DNA from: Pyrus communis
Lineage: Eukaryota > Streptophyta > Magnoliopsida > Rosales > Rosaceae
Length of the DNA stretch: 64,000 bases
NCBI RefSeq assembly: GCF_963583255.1
Contig: NC_084805.1
Location: 4,729,060 to 4,793,059 of the forward strand
Direction: 5' to 3'
This document shows positions 21,855-34,282 of this stretch, in pieces. Position numbers and translations under genes: made by a program. Position 1 is the stretch's first letter. Every line of letters starts with the position of its first letter. The notes under the pieces are model-generated. The model ran no database searches and had not been told where the DNA came from. It saw only the letters and a program-made list of their open reading frames with translations.

Positions 21855-22100
21855 ATGGGTTTCTGGTTGCCGGGCACTGTTCATGCTAAGAAATTCCAAG
21901 TTTCTTCAAAGGCCTTGGATATTCCTAATGAGAACTATAACGTATTATTACTTTTTATTCTGCTGGTTATCTTATATATCTCATGTTTGGGTTCTAGTGA
22001 ACTCTTATGCATTTGTTCCTACGTCTTTCTATCACTCGTCAATTCTGGGTGTATCTCAGGAACGAGGCGTGATACCTTAACCATGATAGATCGAACATAA
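21855..22100 (+). pseudogene. SAUR C2, 3'-truncated
   Basis: Same remnant as C1, with SAUR homology ending after SSKALDIP. A few substitutions in the non-SAUR tail distinguish it from C1, as expected for a relaxed sequence. Confidence 0.87.
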
Positions 22101-22599
22101 AAGGAGAGATTTGTTAGGCTATGACTTTATATGCTCCGTTATTTATTTAGTTCTTTGTATCCATACAATCTCTACTAAGTAATAACCTTCATATAGTAAG
22201 GCTTAGCAAAGTTGGCCAGCTAATGTAGTGAGCTCCTAAACTCTTCGGTATAATTAGGAATGAAACCGTGTAATTATAAGTTGTAAATCCCGATGTAAGA
22301 TTTTCAACATTAACATGGTATAGTACAATTCTAAATGTTGTAAAATGGAGCTGTTATTTTCACAGCAAATAGTATTTCCCTTACAAAAATGCAGTGATCA
22401 TTTACTAAAAAATTACTGCAACTTTTACATACATCATTCAAAGATACAGTTTTTACTTCTCACAAAACTTTTCACAATTACTTCCTACAGGTAGTGTTAC
22501 CAAATCATGTAAATTCTTTATGGACCACGGTTGACCTAGACAATAGTAGATAAGAGATGCTCGTATTGTAAGCAAACTATATACAAACTGAAATCTTTC

Positions 22600-24857
22600 T
22601 GTGAAACCCCACCCTAAACTAATTGTAATTTCATTTAACAAGAATTATGAAATTACCCTTTTGTCCCCTATCCACTACCCAATCCGATTTCTTTTTGGGA
22701 TTTCCTCATAACTCTGTCCCTTTCATTAGCTGCCACGTGGCAGTTCCCCATCTATTTTCTCTCATTCTCTCTTCCTTCCTCCGAGCTTTTTCCCTCTTAG
22801 CTCACTCTATCTCTCTTGCACAAACTTTCTCTCCCTCACCCCGATCTACACACACACCCACACACACCCCAAATCAATACATGGCGATGATAGTGACACC
22901 TCCACACCCACCATGTAAGCCTCTCTCTCCTTCCTTCTTCGTGAAGCCTAGGAACCCAACAAAATTCCTTCGATGAGCTCTGTGGCTTTCGAGCCAAAAT
23001 CCGGCAAACTCCGACCACCACTCATCGTGAAATTGGTACGAATCTCTTCCTCTCCTCATAAGGTTTAACTTGATAGCTAAATCACACCCTAGGGTTTGTA
23101 ATCGATGTTGAATGAAGCTGGGGAAGCTCTGGCCTTTCCTTCCATCGAAATTGGGTTGAAACGACCCAAACCCAAAACCCCATGTAACCCAAGTCCTTTG
23201 GCCCAAACTCTTTGGCCAGGCTTTCAAGGCTAAAGCCCATTAGAACCCAAACCCAAAACCCCTTGTAACCCAAGCCCTTGGGCCATATAGAACTTAGGCT
23301 TTGGACTCATTAAACCCTCGACCCAAATCCTTTGAGCCCAAACCTAAAGCCTTTTAACCCATTTCACCCAAAACCAGGCCTCTAGGCCGTGTTAACTAGA
23401 GCCTTAGGCCTAACCTTGCAGCCCGATTCCTTAAACCCAGGCCTTTGGACCATGGAACCCAACCCAGTTATGGAGCCCAGGCCCAATTGCCTCAGCCCAA
23501 TCTGGCCTAACCCAGAGAACCCAGGAACCTAGCCGAAGCACATAAATAGTCCAATTAATAAAACTCTATCATAACGATTGAATTTTGGGAAATGTACATC
23601 ATAAATGGATTCAAGATGTCGAAAAACATAAGAGGGAACCTCGGGTACCCCCACGCGCTGCTGCAAGGTGGTGGCTTAGGCGGCCACTCGCTTCTGTGGG
23701 TTGCTAGAAAGTTGGCCAGAAAAGTCATCGACGCTGCTGTCGACAGAGGCGCGTGTACTCCACGTGCGGCCCAAGGTGCAACTATTAGCAGCAATTTTGT
23801 CCTTCCTATTTCGCACGGTTTATCAACGACGAAGTATTTGTGAGTGGACCCCTTCTAAAATGCGTGTTTTAATAGTAGAAATGCATACATGAAAAACATG
23901 ATTTAATGGTTACGTTTTATGAAATGTTTTATGAGTAAATTAGATTTACACTACATGTTTATCATGCTTCACTGAGAATATTTTGGAATACCATACTTTA
24001 TCTAATTTATGTTCTTTGTAATATATATGATGGATGACTATATACTATTTATGAACATTTTTTTACACTCTTGGTAGTATATATGATGGATGACTATATA
24101 CTATGAAGATTTTTTGAGATAACTTATGTTGGAAAGATTATATTCAATGATTTTGTGCTTATCTAGTGGTTACTATATATGCCTTCGGGTGGGTGCTGTA
24201 GGAGCGTATAGGCGATTGATATGTGAAGTGTTCTGAATGAAGGCCTTCGAGCGAATAAAGTGTTCTAAATGAAAAGTTCTATATGCCGTCAGGCGATACT
24301 GATACCACTGTTTAACACACTATATACGATATATGTTTTACAAAGGTTTTATGGCATGCTAGGGTTTTTGGAAAACCTATCACATATTATGCTATTAGTT
24401 TTCATAAACTTTGGGGGTTAGTACGTCATTGAATAACTATGTTTGTACTACTTATATATCAACTTGGACCTCTTATGTTTGTTATGTGCCTCCTCAAGAC
24501 ATAGGAACGAGGCTTACAATCCGAGCTACGAGGCATTTCCCTAGCAGTGACATTGTGCCATCCTTTCTACTTTGACATCATTGTAACCACACCTTCTGCT
24601 TGTATTCTGAATTAGATGAATGCTTTGAACATGTAATGAATTATCACTATCATTATCATTGTTGGCAGTTGAATATTATTATATTGTTTTATAAGGTTTA
24701 TGTGGGAATATTACATTGCATAGTTCGCGCGAAATTTACATCCATGTTTCACATGTTCTCAGTATACGCATTCATTAAATGACTTGGATCACCCTCGGGT
24801 GTCAGCCAGCACGTGGTCATCCTGATGTCCCACTGACATCGGGATTGGGGCGTGTTA
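22600..24857 (+). repeat. Ty3/Gypsy LTR in unit 2
   Basis: 2258 bp, same insertion point and ends as in unit 1 (final GTGTTA). Primer-site variant directly after. Because flanks and end mutation are shared, this copy arose by unit duplication, not by a second insertion. Confidence 0.88.
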
Positions 24858-25116
24858 GATTAGTATCAGAGCATGCTTTCTTATTTCTATAATCTTTCGT
24901 TCTTCTAAATCTTGTTTGCCTTTTATCAGAATCATGGATCTTGTTGGTGGGAATGTACCTCGAAGACCTTGTTCTGGTCTATTGGGAGGAATTCAGTAAT
25001 TGACCTTCGCACCACGAAATGCTTTTCCTGGTAATAACAGGATGAGTTGTACATATATGGAGATTGATTGTAGCCATGACCTTACGAAACTTAATGTAGT
25101 TGGAGCTTGTGAGAAA
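24858..25116 (+). mobile_element. Stub of Gypsy internal region, unit 2
   Basis: Leader and first gag bases, breaking off at the same GAGAAA point as unit 1. Confidence 0.85.
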
Positions 25117-25290
25117 ACTCTGTAGTTTTTAAGGTAGTTCTAGTCAGGGTCACATGCTTTCTCAATATGAAATATTGTTCTTAGATTTCTGAATACTTTC
25201 TTAACTCAAATTTTGTTTTTGGGTTATAATTTGGGGATTTATGTAGTATTATTTTCTTTTCCGATCTCATTTATTTTTCTATTTTTAGTA

Positions 25291-25322
<32 letters not shown>

Positions 25323-25740
25323 TGTCAAATTCATCTATCCACTCGTCTAACTTTCATGGTCTATCTTTGTGTACAGATTCTATTCTTTTTCCTGAAGTTC
25401 CAATTGCTCTCAGGTTGTCCAGCCATCTTCTGCTTGGTGTTGTGAGGATATATTCTAGAAAGGTGAATTACCTGTTTGATGATTGCAGTGAGGCTTTGCT
25501 TAAGATAAAGCAAGCTTTTCGCTCCACTGCAGTTGATTTACCTCCAGAAGAATCTACTGCTCCGTATCATTCCATCACCTTGCCTGAGACTTTTGATCTT
25601 GATGATTTTGATCTACCAGATAATGAAATTTTTCAGGGGTTAGTATGTTCCATTGTGTTTAGGGCTAAAGCTTTAGCTGTTGAGATGCTGGATATGAAAA
25701 TTTGTACTTGTGTGAATTTTAACATTCAGTTGTTTTGCAG
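25117..25740 (+). pseudogene. Captured cohesin gene fragment (unit 2)
   Basis: Second copy of the RAD21/SYN-like exon (25377-25638, 262 bases) with the same acceptor (GTACAG) and donor (GG|GTTAGT). Encoded motifs SILFPEVPIALRLSSH, YSRKVNYLFDDC and DDFDLPDNEIFQG differ from unit 1 at only a few residues, and the frame is still open. Upstream poly-T is longer than in unit 1, so the open frame starts at 25322. Confidence 0.85.
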
Positions 25741-26059
25741 TCCATGTGATTTTACTTGAGCTGATGTTCCTTCATTGGGTCCATCCCTATGGCTTAAGAC
25801 CAATCATTTAGATAACTGATGTTCCTTGATTGGGCCCATCCTAGGGAGATCAAAATTTTAAACCAAATTTGCAAAACAAATGATGTGTTACCAATAGGAA
25901 ATAAGCAAGTTAGTCACCGCTTAAGTAATAATCTAATCATCAACAACCACATAATTTGGTTTGTAAATTTTGTTTAAAAAATTTAGTCCCCCTAGTATTA
26001 TCCTAAAATAAATGATGGAAGGATAAATACTTAACTCGATCCACATATTTTGCCTAAAT

Positions 26060-26182
26060 TGCTTGTTAGGAAGACAGAACCATGTGATCCCTCATGAGCT
26101 CTTGTTCCCTTCTATGCCCCATCCGGATTGTCTTTGTCGTATATTCTCTAGGTTACTCTCCAAGACTTTTCAACTATATATA
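26060..26182 (+). promoter_or_regulatory. SAUR D2 promoter
   Basis: Inverted B/E module at about 26060-26139 and TATATATA at 26175-26182. It lacks a few bases (near 26146) present in the D1 promoter. Confidence 0.6.
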
Positions 26183-26325
26183 CCAAATGAGTGCGTGGGT
26201 TAATGACCACCAAATTAAGTCTACAACATCTCAAGTCTGATTTTCCTTGTTTCCCAAGTTCCTTGAGATCTTGTTCAAGTTTTTATAAACTCGATTACTA
26301 GTCTTTCCTATCAAGATTTACAATA

Positions 26326-26631
26326 ATGGGGTTCCGTCTGCCAGCTGTAGTTCCTGCCAAGAAACTTCTTCGGCAGTCTTTTTCAAATTCAAGTCAAGGA
26401 GCTTCATATAAGTTATCAGATGTCCCAAAAGGTTATTTTCCAGTTTATGTTGGAAAGAGTGAGAAGCAGCGGTTCATTGTTCCTCTATCATTCCTCAACC
26501 ATCCTGCATTTCAAGACTTGCTAAGTGAGGCTGACGAAGAATATGGATTTGATCACCCAATGGGCGGTCTAACAATTCCCTGCAGACAAGATGCCTTCCT
26601 TGATCTCATTTCATGCTTGAGTGCATTGTGA
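26326..26631 (+). CDS. SAUR D2
   Basis: 101 residues. Differs from D1 by Asp for Glu in LSEADEEYGF and by keeping the canonical LTIPC. It keeps the unusual YVGK. Full length with normal promoter spacing, so likely the better-preserved copy of the D pair. Confidence 0.93.
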   Translation: MGFRLPAVVPAKKLLRQSFSNSSQGASYKLSDVPKGYFPVYVGKSEKQRFIVPLSFLNHPAFQDLLSEADEEYGFDHPMGGLTIPCRQDAFLDLISCLSAL

Positions 26632-28815
26632 GATTGGATAATGGAGAACAATTACATTTACTGTGTGATTGTTACAATTTTGTACATCGGACAATTTTTC
26701 CACATCTTGTACATTTTTTTTGATTGAGAAAGGAGAATTATTTTTCCTTTGGAATCGAATTCGTGTAAATGGAGACTAGCAATTTTCATAGCTTCTTAAT
26801 TTACAATATTGAAAAACATCCCTATACCACGCGTTGTTGTCTTCTGCTAGTGAGCATTAAATTGTTTCTTTCTCAGTCTGATGAAAGGACGGATGTAAAG
26901 TTTTTATTGCACTATATCATCAACTAAAGTCGAATGATTGAAGTATGTTTCTGCCAAAAAAAAAAGAAAAAGATACGTAATTGTTACCAGAAATAAGGTT
27001 AGTTTGGATGTTTTGCCCCATTTTGGTATCTCATTTTTTCCTTGCAAGAATGGATCTTGTACAATCCAAAATCACGAGGTTTTAACATTCCAAGTTGAAA
27101 TATTTTGTTCTAGTTCTAGAGGTAGCAAAATCTTGAATAAGTTTCTTCTTCAGATTTTCATGGTTGAGTTTCCATTAGAATCTCTTTTAATAGATATTGT
27201 TATGCTAATGTGTATACCACTAGAAATCTCGACTAAGCACACCCTTTTTGAATCAATTGTGACTCCTTGTTAATTACTTGATTTATATTATCAAAGTGAG
27301 AATTTCCTACAACATTCAGAAACGTAAAATAAGTTAAACCTTTCAAAATTATTTAGTAACATTAAGTGCATGAGCACCAAATTTCACTGTTAGTTCTAAT
27401 GGACACAAGCTTCCACAAAAGCTCATCGTTTCCAGCGCAGTCCTGAATCGCTGCTTGAGCAGTGTGCTGCTAAATATGAACCTGGTGCGACCCCCCTGCT
27501 GATGTGCAACCCTGAATTGTTTGTTGACTAAATACTGCGGTTTTGAACAAGGAATTTGGTTGTGAAGAAGTGGTACGCCATAAACCATGACATATAACCA
27601 ACAAGAAGAATAGGGGAAGCTAACCACAAAATGATGAAATGGGAGGGGGAGGGGGAGGTACTAATTACAATATATGTACCTCTTGATTAATCAGAAAATG
27701 GTTCAATGAATGTTTTCCCCGCAGCAAACTAACCCCAAGAAGATTTTGATCCTAGGAGTTTCATAGTTATAGCCAAGTCTAGGGGCATATTTCATCTTTC
27801 CAATCACATTGGCCTGAGCAGAAATGGTACAGCCATGTCCGCAGCTAGTGAGTCACGCAGCATTTGCTTTTAAAAGCTAGAGACTACGGTAAAGTAGTGT
27901 ACTTTGTTGTTGAAAGCATAATTTCATGCTCCAACGGGGATATGTTGAATCAACACATTCGGTGCTCCCTTATAGAATTGGCTATCTTACAGGTCTTCTG
28001 AGAGGTCTAATTAAAGGGTGGCTTTGTTTGCTTGAAAGATTAGCGCTGCATCAACATCACCCCGCTGACACCACTAAATGTGGACTTATGGTGCTCACAC
28101 ACTTAATTTAGCATCAGTCTTATTGAAGGTCAAACGTTTCTCTCATTCTTTTATTTTGTATGGTGACTCTTATACATCTCCTACATCAAGTATCAATAAA
28201 AAGTTGGAGTCGCAATTGGATATATGGAGGAGAATTATTCTTATACAGAAATTTTCAAATTGGAGTTGTTTGAATGAAAAATTCACAATTTAATCTACAG
28301 AATGACATACTAGTCATGCAGAGAAAACTTAGATTATTGTCCAAAACTGTTGGGGGAACTACTTCTTAACATATAAGCATTCTCTTAACTGTAAAAAAGG
28401 ATCCTAATGGGAAACTCATCACAAGAGAATCTGAAGAAATAAATCCAAGATTGTAGGTTACGTCTTTTTTTCATTTCATTTTTATGAAAGAAAACAAAAT
28501 TACTCCTTATGGTTAAATCAGGCGTTTCATCACACGACCAAGAAATGTTTTGTTGGTCATTATCGGAAGATGATAACAAGCAGCAGCAACACACCTGGTC
28601 ATATAATTTAAAGGGATGCTTTCTATATTGTAATGTAATAAGCTATGAATATTGCTACAGTCTCCATTTAGGCATTTACGAATCTGATTCAAGGGGAAAA
28701 GTATGTGTCTCCCTCCTCGATCGAAAAAAATGTACAAAATCTGGAAATTGTTTGGTTTCCAAAATTGTAAAAATTACACAGTTCGTGTAATTGCTTTCCA
28801 CAATCTGCTACTCTA
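26632..28815. other. D2-E2 spacer
   Basis: Matches the unit 1 spacer. A reverse-strand open frame of 92 codons at 27349-27627 has no recognised family, and its unit 1 counterpart is broken. Otherwise nothing seen. Confidence 0.6.
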
Positions 28816-29121
28816 TCATACTGCACTCAAGCGAGATAATAGATCAAGGAAAGCATCTTGTCTGCAGGGAATTGTTAGACCGCCCATTGGATGATCAAAT
28901 CCAAATTCTTCTTCAGCTTCACTTAGCAAGTGTTGAAATGCAGGCTGGCAGAGGAATGATATGGGAACCACAAATCGGTGCTTCTCACTCTCACCAACAT
29001 AAACTGCAAAATAACCTTTAGGGACATCTGCTAAATTATATGAAGCTCCTTGACTTGAATTTGAAAAAGACCGTCGAAAAAGTTTCTTAGCAGGAATTAT
29101 AGCAGGCAGCCGGAACCCCAT
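28816..29121 (-). CDS. SAUR E2
   Basis: 101 residues with canonical YVGESEKHRF and [10 protein letters not shown], where E1 carries two glycine/serine changes. It is divergent to A3 (30566). Intact. Confidence 0.93.
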   Translation of the reverse strand: MGFRLPAIIPAKKLFRRSFSNSSQGASYNLADVPKGYFAVYVGESEKHRFVVPISFLCQPAFQHLLSEAEEEFGFDHPMGGLTIPCRQDAFLDLLSRLSAV

Positions 29122-29260
29122 TGCTGTAAATCTTTGGAGGAAAGACTAGCAATAAAGTTTATAAGAACTTGAAGAGGATCTCAATGAACTTGCAAGTGCA
29201 AAACAAGAAAGCTCTATACTTGAGAACTTGAAGATTTAATTTGGTGGTCATCATCCCATT

Positions 29261-29398
29261 CATATGGTATATATAGATGAAAAGTATTGTGTAATATCTT
29301 CTACTAAAGAAAAAAATACATGGTAAAGATAATGACAATCTGGATGGGGTATAGAAGGGAATAAGAGCTCATCAGGGATCACATGGTTCTGTCTTCAA
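29261..29398 (-). promoter_or_regulatory. SAUR E2 promoter
   Basis: CATATG 29261-29266, TATATATA 29268-29275, conserved module about 29332-29398. Confidence 0.65.
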
Positions 29399-30424
29399 AT
29401 TAGTCAAGCATTTAGGCAAAATATGTGGAGCCTCCATCACTACCAAGGCTTGTGATGAATTGGATGACAGAGCCATGTGAACTTTTAAATGCTGATGTCT
29501 ATAGCCACTCAATTGCCTGGAGAACACCCACACAGCCTTTCACGCCAACTACTAGAGATTTTTTTTTTTTTTTTTTTTTTTCCCCGACACATCCATTGTT
29601 TCAGTTTGGATATGGAAATTTGTTGCTATGATATGGTACTGCAACAACAAATCAATTTGTATTGGGTCCACATATATAGTATGTTGAACTAGCAACCTGC
29701 AAGAAAATGCCTGTTTTCTGCATGTTTCTGATTTTATACTAGTCATGTATCTATTCTTCCAAAATGATTCAATTATGCAAACATTAATCTGATGGCATCG
29801 GTGGTTGTAACTTTGAGACAAGTTCATGTGATTTTCCTTGAACTAATCTCTCTCATGGTACCATCATGGTCCCTCAATAATCACCACTCGGAGAAAAGTT
29901 GATGAATTTGAAGACAACGGCATGTGAACTTGCAAATGCTACTGTCTTTAGAATTATTATTTTTTTCAATCCCATTCAATTTCCTGCAGACCACTCCCTC
30001 AAACTTTCTTATAACATTATGTTGATTGTTAGGATTACGACTGATCTTGCCGGCGTACCTTCCGAACATGAGTAGGACATTGTGTTTTATTTTAGTTTCA
30101 ATACTTTTTCAGTTTGTGCAGTTATTAAAAGATGTAGCTGTAGGGTATTGTGATTCTTCATTTCTGCTCACATTTTTTTCTTGATTAGTTGGAAAGACAA
30201 GTCCATGTGATTTTCCATGAGAAAATGACTATCACTTGGCTCCGCCACGGTCCTTCACCAATCGTATTTTTTTCCGTAAACGACTCGTGAAATATTGATA
30301 ATTAACTTGTAGACAAGCCCATGTGATTTTCTATGAGAAAACTCTCTCTCTCACTTGGGTCCATCCCAGTGCTTCATCACCAATCATTTCAGGTAACTGA
30401 TGGCTTGCAGCATACCGCTTTGGC

Positions 30425-30432
30425 TATATATG
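30425..30432 (+). promoter_or_regulatory. TATA box of SAUR A3
   Basis: TATATATG 134 bases before the ATG, same position as in A2. Confidence 0.6.
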
Positions 30433-30565
30433 CATGCATCATCCAAGGTTCAGAAGCAAACCAACACAACTCTTCTACTCCCAAGCATATCTTATCAAAG
30501 CTCTTTCTGTCCTGAAATTCATTTGAACTCTTTATTGTTCCTTTTTACAGAGAAATTTTAAAACC

Positions 30566-30841
30566 ATGGGTTTCCGATTGCCTGGTATTTTACATGCCAA
30601 GAAAAGTCAAGTTTCTTCAAAGTCATTGGATGTTCCAAAAGGCTATCTTGCCATCCACGTTGGGGAGAGCCAGAAGAAGCGGTTTATTATTCCGGTGTCC
30701 TACTTGAACCAACCTTCATTCCAAGATCTGTTAAGCCTATCTGAAGATGAATTTGGATATGATCATCCAATGGGTGGTATCACAATCCCCTGCAGTGAAG
30801 ACACCTTCCTTGGTCTCACCTCAGCTTTGGTGTATAAGTAG
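30566..30841 (+). CDS. SAUR A3
   Basis: 91 residues, identical to A2 except His for Tyr in the conserved YVGE motif (LAIHVGES). Start, stop and promoter are intact. The Tyr is strongly conserved in SAURs, so this copy may be altered in function. A single-base miscall would also explain it. Confidence 0.92.
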   Translation: MGFRLPGILHAKKSQVSSKSLDVPKGYLAIHVGESQKKRFIIPVSYLNQPSFQDLLSLSEDEFGYDHPMGGITIPCSEDTFLGLTSALVYK

Positions 30842-32331
30842 AGGCTAGCTACATATACGTCGACACGATTTTGACACCAACAGCTGTAAAAGCACTTGGC
30901 AATTTTAATCGCTTTCTGGCTCACTTGAAGGAGGTTCAATTGATTGATCATCCAATGAATCACCATGATGGAAGAGGACATCAACGTCAAACCGCTTATG
31001 AGCTGAGAGGAAAATGGCCAGCCTAGCGGACATAAACTCGCTGACACAATTTTTCTAGAATAGTTATTGTCAACTGAATGTACATAGTTGTCCTGCAAGG
31101 AAAACTGAGATTAGAATATTTCATTACAATACAACGTTTTTACAGTTTCATAATATACCTTTCATTTTATTTGCTATCTTGTTCAATCAAGTTATGAACA
31201 GACGATAAATTTATACACAAGGGACTAATTACTGGAATATTGACAGACGAAGTAATGCAAGTAAACATCATAGGCAGATTTAAAAACATGTTATGAATGG
31301 ACTATTGAATGGATAAAATTTTAAATATAACAAGCATTGGATGTACCCAGAATAGCACTAATCCCTGCTGAAATTACCATGAAAATACCAATGTGTTTAT
31401 TGAATATGCCCCAAATTAAATAGCACTAGTCCATGCTTAAATTCTCACAAAAATATCAATGCGAACATTTTAATACATTCTATCTCATAGAAATTTTCGT
31501 TTGGTTGACATTAAAAACCTAGTCAGGCAAATCCCCAAAGACATGCGCCAAAGTTTTTAACCATCCTAGGCTCTAAGATATCCAAATCTTGATATGATTA
31601 TATTACTGACTAGCATGGTCAAAAAGTTTCAACTATACAGATATTAGCAAAGTAAAGATATAGTCTCGAGCAGGTTCTTTACTGCAAGAGATCAGCCTAG
31701 CTACTTAATTTTTGCCCGTGTCAAGAACTTCAACTCTTACTTCAACTCTTACCTTCCCAAAGTTGATCTGATTACTCAAATAAATGGTACCTGTACATAC
31801 AAATGTCCTAACTTGATTTTGTGTGTTGACAGTGGAATCCGTACGTATTAAAAGATTTCCCTTTATGGGAGCTATAGGTGTTTGGCTAGCTAATTCAGTA
31901 CTCACTTGTGTTAAATCTCTCATGGACAGTGGAATCACATGATTGGTGATTAAGCCAAAAGAACTAGGGACCGAAGCCGTTTGGAAGCTCCTGAGTCAAT
32001 GTCCATCTTATTAAAGATTAGTCCTTAAGGTTAAACCAGACGGTTCATCCACGACCAACAAATGTTTTGTTGGTCATTAACAGAAGACAACACCAAGCAG
32101 CAGCAACACACCTGGTCATTTAATTTAAAGGGATGCTTTCTATATAGTAATTTAATAAGCTATGAACATTTCTCCATTTAGGCATTTACATAATCTGATT
32201 CCAGGGGAACAATATTTCTCCCTCCTTGATCAAAAAACAATTAAAATGCACAAAATCTGGAAATTGTTTGATTTAAAAAATTGTAACAATCACCCAGTTC
32301 ATGTAATTGCTCTCCACAATCCACCACTCTA
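30842..32331. other. A3-B3 spacer
   Basis: Shortened version of 6611-8569 (about 495 bases deleted near 32018). No gene seen. Confidence 0.7.
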
Positions 32332-32637
32332 TCAAACTGCACTTAAGCGAGATACAAGATCAAGGAAAGCATCTTGTCTGCAGGGAATTGTTAGACCGCC
32401 CATTGGATGATCAAATCCAAATTCTTCTTCAGCTTTACTTAGCAAGTGTTGAAATGCAGGCTGGCAGAGGAAAGATATGGGAACCACAAATCGGTGCTTC
32501 TCACTCTCACCAACATAAACTGAAAAATAACCTTTAGGGACATCCGCTAAATTATATGAAGCTCCTTGACTTGAATTTGAAAAAGACCGTTGAAAAAGTT
32601 TCTTAGCAGGAATTACAGCAGGCAGACGGAACCCCAT
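32332..32637 (-). CDS. SAUR B3
   Basis: 101 residues. Differs from B1/B2 by Gln for Arg in KLFQRSF and by RFVVPISF instead of RFVLPISF. In this copy the upstream frame is closed, so the MGF start is the only choice. That supports the same start for B1 and B2. TATATATA at 32780-32787. Confidence 0.93.
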   Translation of the reverse strand: MGFRLPAVIPAKKLFQRSFSNSSQGASYNLADVPKGYFSVYVGESEKHRFVVPISFLCQPAFQHLLSKAEEEFGFDHPMGGLTIPCRQDAFLDLVSRLSAV

Positions 32638-33552
32638 TATAGTAAATCTTTTGGAGGAAAGACTAGCAATAGAGTTAATAAAAACTTGAAGATCTCAAGG
32701 AACTAGCAACAGAAAAACAAGAAAGCTATATGCTTGAGAATTTGAATTTAATTTGGTGGTCTTGATCCAATTCATATCATATATATAGATGAAAAGTCAT
32801 GTTGATTAATATTTTTGGCTAAAGAAAAAATATATGGTAAAGACAATGACAACTCGATGGGTATAGAAGGGAACAAGAGCTCATTAGGGATCACATACAT
32901 GGTTCTGTCTTCAAATTAATGACGCATTTAGGGAAAAAATATGTGGAGCCTCAATCACTACCAAGGCTTCTGAAGAATTGGAAGACAGAGCCATGTGAAC
33001 TTTGAAATGCTAATATCTATTTGCCATTCAATTGCCTGGAGAATACCCACACGGCCCCTCACGCCAACTACCAGAGATTTTTTCCCGACACATCCATCAT
33101 TTTATCAGTTTGGGTATGGAAAATTGTTGCTATGATATAGTAGTTCAACCACAAATCAATTTGTATTGGGTCCGCATATATAGTATGTTGAACTAGCAAC
33201 CTGCCAGAAAATGCCTGTTTTCAGCATATCCCTGATTTTATAGTTATGTATCTATTCTTCCAAAGGGATTCAATTATGCAAATTTTAATCTGATCTGATG
33301 GCGTCGGTGGTTATAACTTGGAGACAAGTTCAAGTGATTTACCTTGAGCTAATCTCTCTCATGATACCATCGTGGTGCCTCAATGATTGCCAATCAGTCG
33401 TTTCAGATAATGGATGGTTTATGGCTTATATCCATTTATCTATATATTTTATGGTAAGGCTCAGAAGAAAATGTCAAAGCCTTCTCTCATTTTTGGAAGT
33501 CAACTGAAATTTTGCATTGTTGCTTAATTTTCTGAATAAGAAATTTGAAACT

Positions 33553-33774
33553 ATGGGTTTCTGGTTGCCGGGCACTGTTCATGCTAAGAAATTCCAAGTT
33601 TCTTCAAAGGCCTTGGATATTCCTAATGAGAACTATAACGTATTATTACTTTTTATTCTGCTGGTATCTCATGTTTGGGTTCTAGTGAACTCTGATGTAT
33701 TTGTTCCTATGTCTTTCTATCACTCGTCAATTCTGGGTGTATCTCAGGAACGAGGCGTGATGCCTCAACCATGA
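33553..33774 (+). pseudogene. SAUR C3, 3'-truncated
   Basis: Same remnant as C1, beginning MGFWLPGTVHAKKFQ and losing SAUR homology after DIPN. A 12-base loss (TTATCTTATATA region) shifts the tail. It was already non-functional before the unit was copied. Confidence 0.87.
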
Positions 33775-34282
33775 TAGATCGAACATAAAAGGAGAGATTT
33801 GTTAGGCTATGACTTTATATGCTCCACTATTGATTTAGTTCTTTGTATCCATACAATCTCTACTAAGTAATAACCTTCATATAGTAAGGCTTAGCAAAGT
33901 TGGCTAGCTAATGTAGTGAGCCCCTAAAATCTTCGGTATAATTAGGAATGAAACCGTGTAATTATAAGTTGTAAATCCCGATGTATGATTTTCAAAATTA
34001 ACATGGTATAGTACAATTCTAAATATTGTAAAATGGAGCTGTTATTTTCACAGCAAATAGTATTTCCCTTACAAAAATGCAATGATCATTTACTAAAAAA
34101 TTACTGCAACTTTCACAGCAAATCCCGATACAGTTTTTACTTCTCACAAAACTTTTCACAATTACTTCCTACAGGTAGTGTTACCAAATCATGTAATTCT
34201 TTATGGACCACGGTTGACCTAGACAATAGTAGATAAGAGATGCTCGTATTGTAAGCAAACTATATACAAACTGAAATCTTTC

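Larger units (their letters stand above)
17080..29138. repeat. SAUR array unit 2
   Basis: 12,059 bp. Same gene order as unit 1 but with an uninterrupted gene A. By eye most 60-base lines match unit 1 with none or one change. Relative to unit 1 it has a ~100-base deletion near 19620 and a longer poly-T tract near 25295-25320. Confidence 0.92.
29139..34282. repeat. SAUR array unit 3, SAUR-bearing part
   Basis: Contains A3, B3 and C3 up to the Gypsy insertion point. Relative to unit 1 it has lost about 495 bases near 32018 (between TTAAAG and ATTAGTCC) and gained a small duplication of ACTTCAACTCTT near 31730. The D, E and cohesin parts of the unit are absent: the Gypsy element continues instead. 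Confidence 0.9.

Noticed and set aside
27349..27627. 92-codon reverse frame in the D2-E2 spacer
   Set aside because: The unit 1 counterpart is interrupted and no family is recognised; kept only as a note in the spacer entry.
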